Source: Gentiana macrophylla | Lineage: Eukaryota; Streptophyta; Magnoliopsida; Gentianales; Gentianaceae | Length of the DNA: 64,000 nucleotides | Assembly: GCA_026214975.1 (NCBI GenBank) | Contig: CM047814.1 | Location: forward strand, 24,592,558-24,656,557 | Direction of reading: 5' to 3' | Shown here: one piece after another, positions 1 to 9,769 of the stretch | Layout of the letters: each line of letters starts with the position of its first letter | Numbering within the stretch: the stretch's first letter is position 1 | Position numbers and translations under genes: made by a program | The notes under the pieces: generated by a model | What the model was told of the DNA's origin: nothing | The model's database searches: none | What the model saw: only the letters and a program-made list of their open reading frames with translations

Positions 1-1109
1 TGATAATATTGGATAACTTAAACAAGCCTGAATTGAACTTCTGATTCGTTCAGTTAAAACACCGAATGTACTCTTAAAGGGAGTTGAAGTTCGGATCCAT
101 CGGAAGGGCATGATAGGCTTGTGCTTTGACGGATTAGCATTCATCAATGTCTGTGTAATTGCTAGGCCTTTTCTATGTCTAGTGGTCTAGGAAGAGAGTA
201 GTATTTGTGAGGGAGATTAATTGAAAACACTTATGTGGTTAGTTAATCATCCTAATAAAACACGTACTTGACTAGTAAAAGATTAAACAACATGTCTCTC
301 TTGGATATGCACCAGTCTATTTCGCAATGTGTGTGCTACCTCTGAAGGTGGAAGAACCCGTAGGTCAAAAGAACCACAAGTTCGGGGGACTCTACTGAGG
401 TGTGCGTACTATCAGAGCCTACCTAGTCTAGCCTCCGTGGATATTGGTGTGATCCACTAATATGTTGCAATCGATATCTCCTGGTGGATATACATCAGGC
501 GTAGTGCCCTTGAGTGCGGTTGTAACATAGATAAGTTAAGTAGAAACGTTTAGTCAATTCATGTTGATGGAAATGAAATGAACCCTAGATTGAGTCGGTC
601 AAACATAAACAACTAAACTCTCAATTATCTTATCTTTATAAATTGTGATTGTTATCATAGCTTCTCTTTTTTATTAAGTACGTTGTACTTACCTCAAATG
701 CATGTTTTCAATGTGTTTGGGGGTGAGAAGACGAACATGTCGATAATATTTTCGAGGAGGGGTTCGATGATGACGTTTGAAGACGCCTCATTGAAGATTT
801 TACTTTTGTCCTTTTGTTATCCTTTGTTAGACTGTTGCTTTAGACTTTTGGTCTTTCAAGACTTGTAGTACCATTACATTTCTTTTGGATATCGTATGTT
901 CCTTGAATGTAATAAGTTACATTTCCTTCTTTAGATTTCATTTCTATTCTTGGATGTTTAAAAATTACCCGAGTCTTCTTAGCTTCCGTTTGCTTTTATT
1001 TGATACGACGTAGTAGAGGCTTACGTGTAATATTATTTATTTAATATTATGCGTGTCGAACGTTTCGATTTCCGGATAAGGACTCGGTGTCCGGGACCGG
1101 GGCGTTACA
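1..1109 (+). repeat. Element G, 5' LTR (3' part only)
   Basis: This is the 3' part of the left LTR of a Ty3/gypsy element. It matches 6440-7549 base for base except for roughly 30 substitutions and one single-base indel that I counted by eye (about 3 percent). It ends in ...GTTACA, followed at once by a tRNA-Met type primer binding site, as expected for the LTR/internal boundary. The upstream ~970 bp of the LTR lie outside the window, so the TSD cannot be checked. Short open frames in it (for example near 683-868) also occur in the other LTR copy with changes, and I do not consider them genes. Confidence 0.93.
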
Positions 1110-1110
1110 G

Positions 1111-1123
1111 TTGGTATCAGAGA
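1111..1123 (+). other. Primer binding site of element G
   Basis: TTGGTATCAGAGA starts one base after the LTR end. TGGTATCAGAG is the usual complement of the 3' end of plant initiator tRNA-Met, the minus-strand primer of many plant LTR elements. Confidence 0.9.
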
Positions 1124-1207
1124 GAAGCGACTTTTAGGCTTTCTTTATATTAAGATAAGTTTTCTTTAGACCTCTTAGTAACGTTTTGGTTCTCTGCGAT
1201 CATCAGG

Positions 1208-2665
1208 ATGGTGTTCACGAGAACGGGAGCGGGTGCAGAAGCTTAAGGAGTACGTTGAGAGAGTCCTACACCAGTTGTTAGAGGCAGTTTCGTGAGGCAG
1301 AATCCTTCACCTCATCCGAGCCCCACTCCACCCCCTCATACTGCAACCCCTACTCCACGATCTCAGCGGAGTTTGTCACCGCGACCTCATCAGGAGCAAC
1401 AACCATAATGGCGTCTGGGAAGTTCGGTTCAGTTTTCCTTGGTAGGTGACGTTCCAACGGGTTTAGTACCGCCACCAGTAAGTTACCCTCCACCAAGGTA
1501 CAACTACATTTATGGAGTGTCTGGAGAAGCACCGGTACGTGTCACCGTGATAGGGGACATTCCACCCGTCTACGTACCCCCAACAACCAGTATCTATCCC
1601 CCACCAGTGAGCTACCCTCCTCCACCAGTGTTTTCTCATCAGCAGCATCAGACCTTTTAACCTCCTCCAGTGGGTCACACTCTTCGACCTACTGTACCAT
1701 CTTCACCCCGTTTTGACCATCAACAATGTCTTGGTTACCCACCCTACGGTTTCCATCAACCTCAGTTTCAACAGCAGGAAATACCCTATGGATACCTTCC
1801 AGTTTATCCACAAGCCCCACCAGTTAGACCGGTACTTGAGCAAGCACCACCGATTGACTGGTATACAAGATTGAGAAGGAATCGGGTTCGAAACTTCTAT
1901 GGGAATGTAGAACATTCGAAGGCTGAAGAATGGTTAAGAAGTTTCGAATAGGCTTGCAGGAATATACATGTTCTTGAGTCTGAGATGGCCCAGTTGGCGG
2001 TTAGTTTCCTTTTGGGCGCAGCTGAAGCTTGGATAGATGCTATACAGAGTAGCAATGGCAAAGTGACCGACTGGGAAGCTTCCAAAGCGATGTTCTATAA
2101 TGAGTACTTTCCGGCAATGGTACAGGCAGATAAGGCGAGTCAGTTTTTGAAGCTCAAGCAAGGTATCTACAAGACGATGTCTCAGTATACCAATATGTTT
2201 AATGAGTTGGGATGATTCTATCCCGAGCTTATGAAAGTGGACGAAAGGAAGATGGCCCTCTATAAGAAAGGGTTAGCTCATGAGATACAGTCTGGCATGT
2301 TGGGATTTACAGCGATGAACATGGCAGAGTTATTGAATAAAGCCTTGGAGGTTGAGACCTTCAGGAAGAAGGCTACGGTGGTTATTGGGAACAAGAGGAA
2401 CTTTGGGACTAGTCAGGGTAATCACCGAGGAGCCCCACAACAGAATGCTAAGAAGACAATAGCTCATCCGGCAGCTAAGGCTCCAAGCAATGCACCCCTG
2501 TGTTCCAAGTGCAATAGGAATCATTCAGGAGAGTGCAGAGCTAGTTCAGGCGGTTGCTACTTTTGCGGAGAACCAGGGCACTATTCTAGAGAATGTCCCA
2601 ATAAGGGGAATAAAGGGAGTAAAAGCCGAGGAAATGGGAGAAGCGGCCCAAGCCGACCAGTTTGA
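1208..2665 (+). pseudogene. gag: Element G gag (broken)
   Basis: Gag would form the virus-like particle and bind the element RNA. An ATG at 1208 opens a frame that stays in register to 2665 but carries in-frame stops at 1244, 1256, 1406, 1658, 1949 and 2213; a further stop at 2663 ends it. The N-terminal third (about 1280-1840) is low-complexity and proline-rich, with repeated PPPVSYPPP-like blocks. The middle (about 1860-2380) is the retrotransposon gag domain, with AEEWLRSFE and a helical core. A CCHC zinc knuckle follows at about 2554-2600 (CYFCGEPGHYSREC), with basic residues on both sides. Every stop is one C-to-T change away from a CAA, CAG or CGA codon. The domain order fits chromovirus gag. 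The start is chosen because it is the first ATG after the primer site and lies in the same frame. Confidence 0.85.
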
Positions 2666-2717
2666 GTTTTTGCGGTCGATGCTAGAGATGCAGAAACCGA
2701 GGATTATGTTATCTCAG

Positions 2718-2809
2718 GTACCTTGTTGTTATTCTATTTTATTAAGATATTTTTATAGCACGTTTATTCATGAGGTAACCTTATTTAAATGAATCAATAT
2801 GCATCCTAG
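2718..2809 (+). other. Candidate 92-bp intron or small insertion between gag and protease
   Basis: A 92-bp AT-rich, T-rich stretch begins CAG|GTACC and ends CCTAG|GTAC. Its removal (phase 1, joining base 2717 to 2810) connects the frame at the end of gag to the protease frame, while retaining it gives stops and a frame change. It has GT...AG ends and a length typical of short plant introns. GGTAC is also repeated at both edges (2717-2721 and 2809-2813), so it could equally be a small insertion with a 5-bp target duplication. The sequence alone cannot decide between the two. Confidence 0.55.
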
Positions 2810-4849
2810 GTACGATAATGTTAGATAATCTAGTGGTCAGAGCTTTGTTCGATACGGGAGCGTCTAACACTTTTGTGTCGACCAAGGTAGCTAAGAAGTT
2901 AAGTTTACCCTCAGAACCTTTAAGAAACAACTTGAAGATAACTACACCGTTAGGGAAGGTAACTAAGGTAACTAGGATGATACCTCAAGTGGAAGTTCGA
3001 GTTGGACCTTATAGATGCAAGAGTGATTTCACTGTTTTAGACTTCTCAGATTTTGACGTGATTCTTGGGATAGATTGGCTATCCGAGAATTTTGTTCACT
3101 TAGATTTCCGAGAGAAGAAAGTGACCTTTAAAGTACCCAGGAAATCAGATAAGACGTATCAGGGGAATGTGTACAAGCCGAGTAAGAAGCGACATCCGAT
3201 AGTTTCAGAGGTTAAGGCAATTAGAGCTTGTCAGAAGGTTTGTGAAGGCTACTTGTTGTATGCAATGGATGTGGAACAAGTGAAGCCTAAGCTTGAGGAA
3301 ACCCCTGTAGTGAGCGAGTATCCTGAAGTGTTTCCAGAAGAGTTACCGGGAAACATGCCACATAGAGATATAGAGTTTGAGATCAAGCTGATACGGGACC
3401 AGCACCAGTTGCCAAGGCACCCTACAGAATGGCACCGGCTGAATTAAAAGAGTTGAAAACTCAACTTAAGGATATGCTCGAGAGGAATATAGTTCAGCCC
3501 AGTACTTCGCCTTTGGGAGCCCCTATTTTGTTCGTAAAGAAGAAAGATGGTAGCATGAGGATGTGCATCGATTATAGGGCGTTGAATAACCTTACCATCA
3601 AGAATAAGTATCCCTTGCCGAGGATTGATGATTTGTTTAATCAGTTGTAAGGCAAGAAAGTGTTCTCTAAGATTGATCTTAGGTCTGGTTATCATCAATT
3701 GAAGATCAAAGTAGCTGACATACCGAAGACGGCTTTTAGTACGAGGTATGGACATTATGAGTTCTTGGTTATGCCTTTTGGACTCACTAATGCCCCATCT
3801 TCATTTATGGATTTGATGCAGCAAGTTTTCATGCCATACTTGTATAAGTTTGTGATAGTGTTCATAGACGACATCCTAGTATACTCTAAGGATGAGAAAG
3901 AACATGAGGAACACTTAAGGATAGTGTTAGAAACTTTGAAGGAGAACCAGTTGTTTGCAAAGTTCTCTAAGTGTGACTTTTGGTTGAAGCAAGTCAGTTT
4001 CTTGGGACATGTCATTTCTGGAGATGGCATACAAGTTGATCCAGAAAAGATCGAGGCAGTTGAGAATTGGCCTAAACCTACCACAGTTTCCGAAGTAAGG
4101 AGCTTTCTTGGTTTGACTGGCTACTATAGAAAGTTCGTGCAAGACTTTTCGAAGATAGCTACTCCGCTCACTAAGCTTACACAGAAGAATGTGAAGTTCG
4201 AATGGACTAGCGAGTGTGATGCAAATTTTCATACCTTGAAGGATAGGTTGACTATGGCCCCAGTGTTGGAAGTTCCGGAGATTTTTGATAACTACGACGT
4301 CTACACGGATGCTTCGGGACAGGGTCTAGGTTGTGTGTTGATGCAAGGGGGGAAAGTGATTGCTTATGCATCTAGGCAGTTGAAGGTGCATGAGAAGAAC
4401 TACCCGACACATGACTTAGAGTTGGCAGCAGTAGTGTTTGCCCTAAAGACTTGGAGGCACTACTTGTATGGAGTCAAAGCGAGGATCTTCACCAACCACA
4501 AAAGTTTAAAGTATTTCTTCACTCAAGAGAATCTGAACATGAGATAGAGGAGATGGTTAGAGTTCGTGAAGGACTATGATTTGGATATTCAGTACCATTC
4601 AGGCAAAGCCAATGTAGTGGCAGATGCTTTAAGCAGGAAACCAGTATTTGCGGTTTCAAGCGTCGAAGATGTAGCAGAAAGGTTAGATGGGCTGGAAATC
4701 AGTAGCTTTGATCGGATTGAGAACCGGCAATTTGTGGCGCCGTTGTTAGCAAGGTCAGAGTTGATGGATGATATTCGGGAGAAGCAAGATGAAGATCCGG
4801 TTTTGGTTGGTTTGAAGCGTTGTATGGAAGAAGATGTAGAACGCCGCTG
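2810..4849 (+). pseudogene. pol: Element G pol: protease, reverse transcriptase, RNase H (broken)
   Basis: Aspartic protease has its DTGA active site at about 2851-2862 (LFDTGASNTFV). The frame shifts by one base near 3394, consistent with a 1-bp deletion. Reverse transcriptase follows: conserved [10 protein letters not shown] at 3429, CIDYRALN at about 3566, an in-frame TAA at 3648, [12 protein letters not shown] at 3663, MPFGLTNAP near 3772, and the catalytic FIDDILVYS box at about 3862 (FIDD instead of YVDD, common in gypsy). RNase H starts near 4290 (YTDASG) and includes DLEL; the later motif reads FTNHKSL where family members carry an aspartate (TDHKSL), so a catalytic acid is lost. A TAG at 4545 interrupts it. 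The frame reaches the [14 protein letters not shown] tether and about 80 residues more, where integrase should begin. The enzymes would copy the RNA into DNA inside the particle. Confidence 0.92.
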
Positions 4850-5437
4850 TTTTGGGATGAACTCGGGGAAAGACAGATCACAGGGCCGGAAATGGTTGAA
4901 CAAGCTAAGGAAAGGGTTCAGTTGGTTAAGAAGAATCTGAAGGCAGCTCAAGACAGGTAGAAAAGTTGGGCAGACGTTAGGAGAAGACCGCTTGAGTTTG
5001 AAGTTGGTGATAGAGTGCATCTACGAGCCTCACCGATGAAGGGAGTGAAACTCTTTGGACAAAAGGGAAAGCTAAGTCCAAGGTATGTTGGACCTTTTGA
5101 AATTCTGGAAAGGATTGGACCGTTAGCTTACAAGCTTAAGTTACTGGAATTGATGTCAAGGGTCCATAGCGTGTTTCACGTTTCAATGTTGAAGAAGTGT
5201 CTGACGAGGAATGATGTTGAAACTACAATGGATCCGGAAATTCTACAAGACAATCTTGCTTATGATGAGAGATCGATCAAGATTTTGGACCGGAAGGAAA
5301 ATATGATTAAGAGACGGATGATCCCAATGGTTTTGGTTCAGTGGATCAATCATTCACCCGAGGAGGCAACTTGGGAAGTTAAAGATGCAATGATCAGTGA
5401 ATTCCAAGAGTTTGTGGTTCTACCAGGTATGTTCTAG
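4850..5437 (+). pseudogene. pol: Element G integrase C-terminal remnant with chromodomain
   Basis: After about 4849 the sequence jumps, with a frame change, to the far C-terminal part of a gypsy integrase: a WDELGER segment at about 4853, a TAG at 4958, then RRRPLEFEVGDRVHLRASP and the GPFEILERIG...VFHVSML module. The tail (about 5221-5430) is chromodomain-like (SIKILDRKE..., LVQW, EATWE). It ends at a TAG at 5435-5437. The HHCC zinc finger and the whole D,D-35-E catalytic core are missing, a loss of several hundred base pairs compared with complete relatives. The chromodomain is known to steer integration of this clade into heterochromatin. The element cannot make its own integrase. Confidence 0.9.
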
Positions 5438-5453
5438 TTTCGTGGACGAAACT
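5436..5453 (+). other. Perfect 8-bp stem-loop just before the polypurine tract of G
   Basis: AGTTTCGT and ACGAAACT are perfect reverse complements separated by GG. The hairpin begins at the pol stop codon and ends a few bases before the polypurine tract. It may be a structured RNA element used in termination or priming; that role is inference. Confidence 0.6.
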
Positions 5454-5458
5454 CCTTT

Positions 5459-5472
5459 TAAGGGGGGAGGAA
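5459..5472 (+). other. Polypurine tract of element G
   Basis: TAAGGGGGGAGGAA sits directly before the TGTAATATTCC start of the 3' LTR, the expected position of the plus-strand primer. Confidence 0.9.
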
Positions 5473-7549
5473 TGTAATATTCCGATTTTTGGGAAAGGGC
5501 AGACGTGTCATTTTGCGAAAATGATATATTATTATTTCTTTTCTTTTATTGGAGTTAAGTATTTTATGGATTTTATATATATGGTTTTCGAAATTATGTA
5601 TATAATTAAGGGATTATTCTGAATTTTGGTAATTAAGGGTGTTTATGAAAAAAGGGATTAATTGGAAATTGTATTTTAGGAAAAGTTAACACAGTTTATC
5701 CCATAACCTAAACACAATTCAGAAAATCAGTTTTTCGCCTCTTCTCTGCGTGATTTGGAGGAAGAAAGGGGCCAAGAGAGTTTTCACGATATCTGAAGCG
5801 TTTCTTGATCATTTTCAGATCAGACGATAGAATTGGAACCGTTGTGAGAAGCACATCGTTTGGATATCAGTTGGAGGGAAGTGCAACAGTTTTTCAGAGG
5901 TTTTTGGATCTGGTTTGTGGCTGCAATTAGGTAAGAAACTCTTCCTATGATCTTGATTATGATTTGTGAAGTTTAGATCATGTTATAGGATGCGTAGATG
6001 CAAGAAAGATGTGTTTTTCTATGATCAAAGGATCATAGGTTTAGATATGTTTCTCTACGTTTTACTGAGTTGAAATCGATCTTAATTAGGTTAGAATCGG
6101 ATTTGAAATCGAGCTTGACGACTTTAGCGTTTTGGGAAAAACCCAGGCGGACGGGCGTCTGCAATAGGCGGACGGGCGTTCGCAACCTTAGTAGCTCAAA
6201 TGGGCGTTTGCACTAAGCAGACGGGCGTCTGAGGATAGATTTTTTGATTCAGGATGTAGCTGTTTTTGACGGACGGGCGTTTGGGGTTTAATGGATGGGC
6301 GTTTGATTACGGACAGGCGTCCATAGTAGGACGGACGGGCGTCTGTCCTGTTTTACATTGTTTTTACGGTTTTATCGTTCTAGTTTGGTTTCGGGTTTCA
6401 TAATCATGTTATAATTGTTTTAAACCCTTATTTATGATATGATAATATTGGATAACTTAAACAAGCCTGAATTGAACTTCTGATTCGTTCAGTTAAAACT
6501 CCGAATGTACTCTTAAAGGGAGTTGAAGTTCGGATCCGTCGGAAGGGCATGATAGGCTTGTGCTTTGATGGATTAGCATTCATCAATGTCTCTGTAATTG
6601 CTAGGCCTTGTCTATGTCTAGTGGTCTAGGAAGAGAGTAGTATTTGTGAGGGAGATTAATTGAAAACACTTAGGTGGTTAGTTAATCATCCTAATAAAAC
6701 ACGTACTTGACTAGTAAAAGATTAAACAACATGTCTCTCTTGGATAGACACCAGTCTATTTCGCAATGTGTGTGCTACCTCTGAAGTTGGAAGAACCCGT
6801 AGGTCAAAAGAACCACAAGTTCGGGGGACTCTACTAAGGTGTGCGTACTATCGGAGCCTACCTAGTCTAGCCTCCGTGGATATTGGTGTGATCCACTAAT
6901 ATGTTGCAATCGATATCTCCTGGGGGATATACATCAGGCGTAGTGCCCTTGAGTGCGGTTGTAACATAGATAAGTTAAGTAGAAACGTTTAGTCAATTCA
7001 TGTTGATGGACATGAAATGAACCCTAGATTGAGTCGGTCAAACATAAACAACTAAACTCTTAATTATCTTATCTTTATAAATTGTGATTGTTATCATAGC
7101 TTCTCTTTCTTATTAAGTACGTTGTACTTACCTCAAATGCATGTTTTCTATGTGTTTGGAGGTGAGAAGACGAACAGGTCGATAATATTTTCGAGGAGGG
7201 GTTCGATGATGACGTTTGAAGACGCCTCATTGAAGATTTTACTTTTGTCCTTTTATTATCCTGTGTTAGACTGTTGCTTTAGACTTTTGGTCTTTCGAGA
7301 CTTGTAGTACCATTACATTTCTTTTGGATATCGAATGTTCCTTGAATGTAAAAAGTTACGTTTCCTTCTTTAGATTTCATTTCTACTCTTGGATGTTTGA
7401 AAAATTACCCGAGTCTTTTTAGCTTCTGTTTGCTTTTATTTGATACGACGTAGTAGAGGCTTACGTGTAATATTATTTATTTAAGATTATGCGTGCCGAA
7501 CGTTTCGATTTCCGGATAAGGACTCGGTGTCCGGGAACGGGGCGTTACA
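5473..7549 (+). repeat. Element G, 3' LTR (complete, 2077 bp)
   Basis: It starts TGTAATATTCC after the polypurine tract and ends GGGGCGTTACA. Its last 1110 bp match the left LTR at 1-1109. The ~2.1 kb LTR together with an integrase chromodomain fits the Tekay/Del group of chromoviruses. The first 960 bp include a G/C-rich repeated motif block (6147-6345). The base after the LTR is 7550; the left flank is outside the window, so no TSD can be verified. Confidence 0.93.
6147..6345 (+). repeat. Cluster of ACGGGCGT-type motifs in the G LTR
   Basis: Exact ACGGGCGT occurs at 6151, 6172, 6221, 6273 and 6335; related TGGGCGT or ACAGGCGT occur at about 6201, 6296 and 6313. All eight are on the same strand, in an otherwise AT-rich LTR. 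The cluster lies in the 5' half of the LTR, where U3 regulatory sequences are expected. It might be an array of factor-binding sites, or simply an amplified minisatellite. Confidence 0.7.
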
Positions 7550-9097
7550 GGTGATATATAGGTTGTGTTGTTAATCGTAGTCGTCGTTGTGGTTTGTATA
7601 GGTTGCGTAGAAGTCGAGGATTCACAGCTGTTCTTGTTGTGTTTGGATTTCTATCTTTTCTATTTATGTAATACTAAGGGGGTGTTCTTATCGGATTTTT
7701 TGTATTCTAGCCGGAAATATTACTTTAGATCATGAGTACTATATCTTATGTTATTCACGTCGGCGTCAACGTATTAGTTTGGATATGTGCAAGTTACTAT
7801 TTTCATGGTTTGTGGTTGGCTGTTCTCGTCACATTCATTTTTTTTTATTTCCTGTTAGTATTACATAAATACTGGGGTTGAGTTGCTTCAATTCCCAGAC
7901 TAAGGTTAGTATTATATGTATTTAAAAAAAACAGGACAGGGAAAAATGGGACAGCTGCACATGAAGGGATACTGCTGGTATCAATTCGCAGTAGACCGAA
8001 CGGAAAGAAATATATTAATAATAATAATAGTAATAACAATAATAATAATATGCAACGGTGGTATTTATTTTCCTAAAAAAATATTACATGACACAATGTG
8101 GTATGTATGTCTTTTGAGACATTAATTGGAATGTGGTAACGTCTAACTTCCGACTTCAGGTGCCTTAGGATCAATCGCCACAACTGAGACCCTCCCTTGC
8201 GGGGTCATTTGTTTAGTAGCCATTGATGTCCTTTACAACGTTCTACGTAGCTAGTCTAGATTGTCTAGGACTACATGTCCTTAGGAAGCCTTTTAAATGG
8301 AATGAACTTAGGTGGTTAGATTAACTACGTAATAAAAATATGTGATGAGTCTAAAAGCTAAAACGTTGTATTTCTTGGTGAGACACATTTATGATTCGCA
8401 GCATGGAATCATTTCTCATACGTAACGGACAATATTCGGGTTTTGAGAAATGTTCCACACGGAACCATCCATGCCATATGAGGTGTTGAATATGTCCCGG
8501 TGCATACCTATCATTCGGGCATTGTGTCCTTGAATTACAATGTAACATAGATAATTGCTCGTAATGTGCTAGCAGACTTTATCTTGATGTATATTATATA
8601 AATATATTGTGTAACCATTTCTTCTACCCCTTACTAAGTACGTAAGTACTTACCCCTTCTTTCTTTATTGTCCCCACCCCGAGAAGATGGTTATCAGGAT
8701 GATGATGAGTACGGTTATGCTGACAGAGCTGACGTTTGAGCTCAAGAGATTATGATGTTATGGACTTTTATTTTATGCGATTTTATTATTCAGTTTTTGA
8801 AAGATAGGCTTTAGTATCTTTTCATTTTCAAATTTGGATGTAATAAGTTAAATAACATTTATTTCTTTGTTTTGTTGTTTCAGTTTTCTTAGACGTAGAT
8901 TTTTGGACTGGTGATCCGTTGTTTGTCGTTTGACAATCTTTTCCGAGTTATCTTTAGTTTTAATTTATTCCGCTTTTACTCTGATTGATTGTTACGAGGT
9001 TTATGTACATATTACTTTTGACGGTTTAAAAAGTTTATATATGCATGCCGTGCGTTATTTCCGGATAATGACTCGGTATCCGGGACGGGGCGTCACA
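7550..9097 (+). repeat. Older LTR related to element G (solo or truncated)
   Basis: The 3' half (about 8150-9097) follows the G LTR segment by segment: the AACTTAGGTGGTTAG region (8306), TGTAACATAGATAA (about 8541), the TAAGTACGTAAGTACTTACC block (8635), and the end CGGGACGGGGCGTCACA at 9081-9097, which parallels the G terminus. Identity is clearly lower than between the two G LTRs. The part 7550-8110 has no feature I recognise beyond being AT-rich. Its left end is hidden by the G insertion, so G may have landed inside this older LTR. Confidence 0.7.
8015..8051 (+). repeat. AAT-rich microsatellite
   Basis: Imperfect tandem AAT/AATA units (AATAATAATA interrupted by GTAATAAC) inside the old LTR. 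Short open frames here derive from this repeat. Confidence 0.8.
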
Positions 9098-9145
9098 CTT
9101 CTGCTCTTAAATAATTATTTCTTCATTTTCACACACTTCAATCCC

Positions 9146-9305
9146 GGATGCCGGCTGAGCTTAAGCTCATACCCTAGTGGTTACACCTAGGGTCTAAAAC
9201 ATGGCTCCAGTGTGGAGGCCAGAGTTCGATCCCCGTATGGGGCGTGTGCGTGTATGAGTTTCTTTCGTTTCCGATAAAAAAATAAAAAATTCATGGATGC
9301 CGGCT
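9146..9305 (+). mobile_element. tRNA-derived SINE with 11-bp target duplication
   Basis: A 138-bp body (9157-9294) is flanked by identical 11-bp direct repeats, GGATGCCGGCT, at 9146-9156 and 9295-9305. Inside are an A-box-like TACCCTAGTGGTT at 9170-9182 and a near-perfect B box GAGTTCGATCC at 9222-9232, about 40 bp apart: an internal RNA polymerase III promoter as in tRNA genes. The 3' end is A-rich (ATAAAAAAATAAAAAATT). The layout is that of a plant tRNA-derived SINE moved by a LINE in trans. It does not fold as a complete tRNA, so I do not call a tRNA gene. Confidence 0.85.
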
Positions 9306-9496
9306 CCAATTTTTTTTCCCAAAAGTCAATTACAAATTACCGCACAATTCTTATGTCATTTACCATCCTCATTCACCTTATATAAAAACAACATAATAGA
9401 AAATGAAACGAAAGGGTATGGCTTTATGTTCCAAAAAGTCAATCTGATACTTTTCGGATGCTTGACATCTGTACCAAACTGTGCTCGGATACCAAT
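9306..9496 (-). repeat. Leader and primer binding site of an A-type copia fragment (A3)
   Basis: On the minus strand, TTGGTATCCGAGC (9483-9495) is a tRNA-Met-type primer site with one mismatch, directly after the LTR boundary at 9497. The rest (9306-9482) is short, AT-rich and without recognisable coding sequence, as expected for an untranslated leader. The SINE is inserted at its distal end; 9098-9145 may be the continuation. Confidence 0.65.
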
Positions 9497-9769
9497 TGTT
9501 GGTTCCTTGAAAAGACTTTGGTTAAGTTTAGAAGGGGGGTGAATAAACTTAACACTTAAAAATTTTGGAGTTAACAAACTCAACAGTCAACAGACTACTG
9601 AGTGTCAGCAGACTACTAAAGTATCAGCAGGCTGCTGAAGCTGCTGAGTTTGTTAACTCCCAAAGTTTTAAGTGTTAAGTTTATTCACCGCATTAGTAGT
9701 CTGCTGAAGCTGCTGAGTTTGTTAACTCCAAAATTTTTAAGTGTTAAGTTTATTCACCCCCCTTCTAAA
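9497..9769 (-). repeat. Scrambled LTR end of A3 with inverted duplications
   Basis: It begins TGTTGGTTCCTTGAAAAG, the same terminus as A1 (10373) and A2 (43628). After about 110 bp the sequence turns back on itself: the terminal segment reappears twice in inverted orientation (about 9640-9690 and 9710-9769). The remainder of a normal ~1.65 kb LTR is missing. It is a rearranged remnant. Confidence 0.75.
9527..9769. repeat. 60-bp inverted repeat
   Basis: Arm 9527-9586 and arm 9710-9769 are reverse complements at 59 of 60 positions by eye. The 123-bp spacer holds a further shorter inverted copy (about 9640-9690) and CAGCAG-type repeats. Transcripts would form a long hairpin. Confidence 0.88.

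Noticed and set aside
683..868. 61-codon frame in the G LTR, repeated at 7122-7307
   Set aside because: It lies in an LTR, is repeated only because the LTR is, and shows no resemblance to a protein or a coding pattern of changes.
9157..9240. tRNA gene
   Set aside because: A and B boxes are present but no cloverleaf with acceptor and anticodon arms is apparent; the flanking duplication and A-rich tail show a SINE.
9527..9769. Terminal inverted repeat of a DNA transposon or MITE
   Set aside because: The arms are the LTR end of the A family and begin next to a primer binding site, so this is a rearranged LTR, not a transposon terminus.
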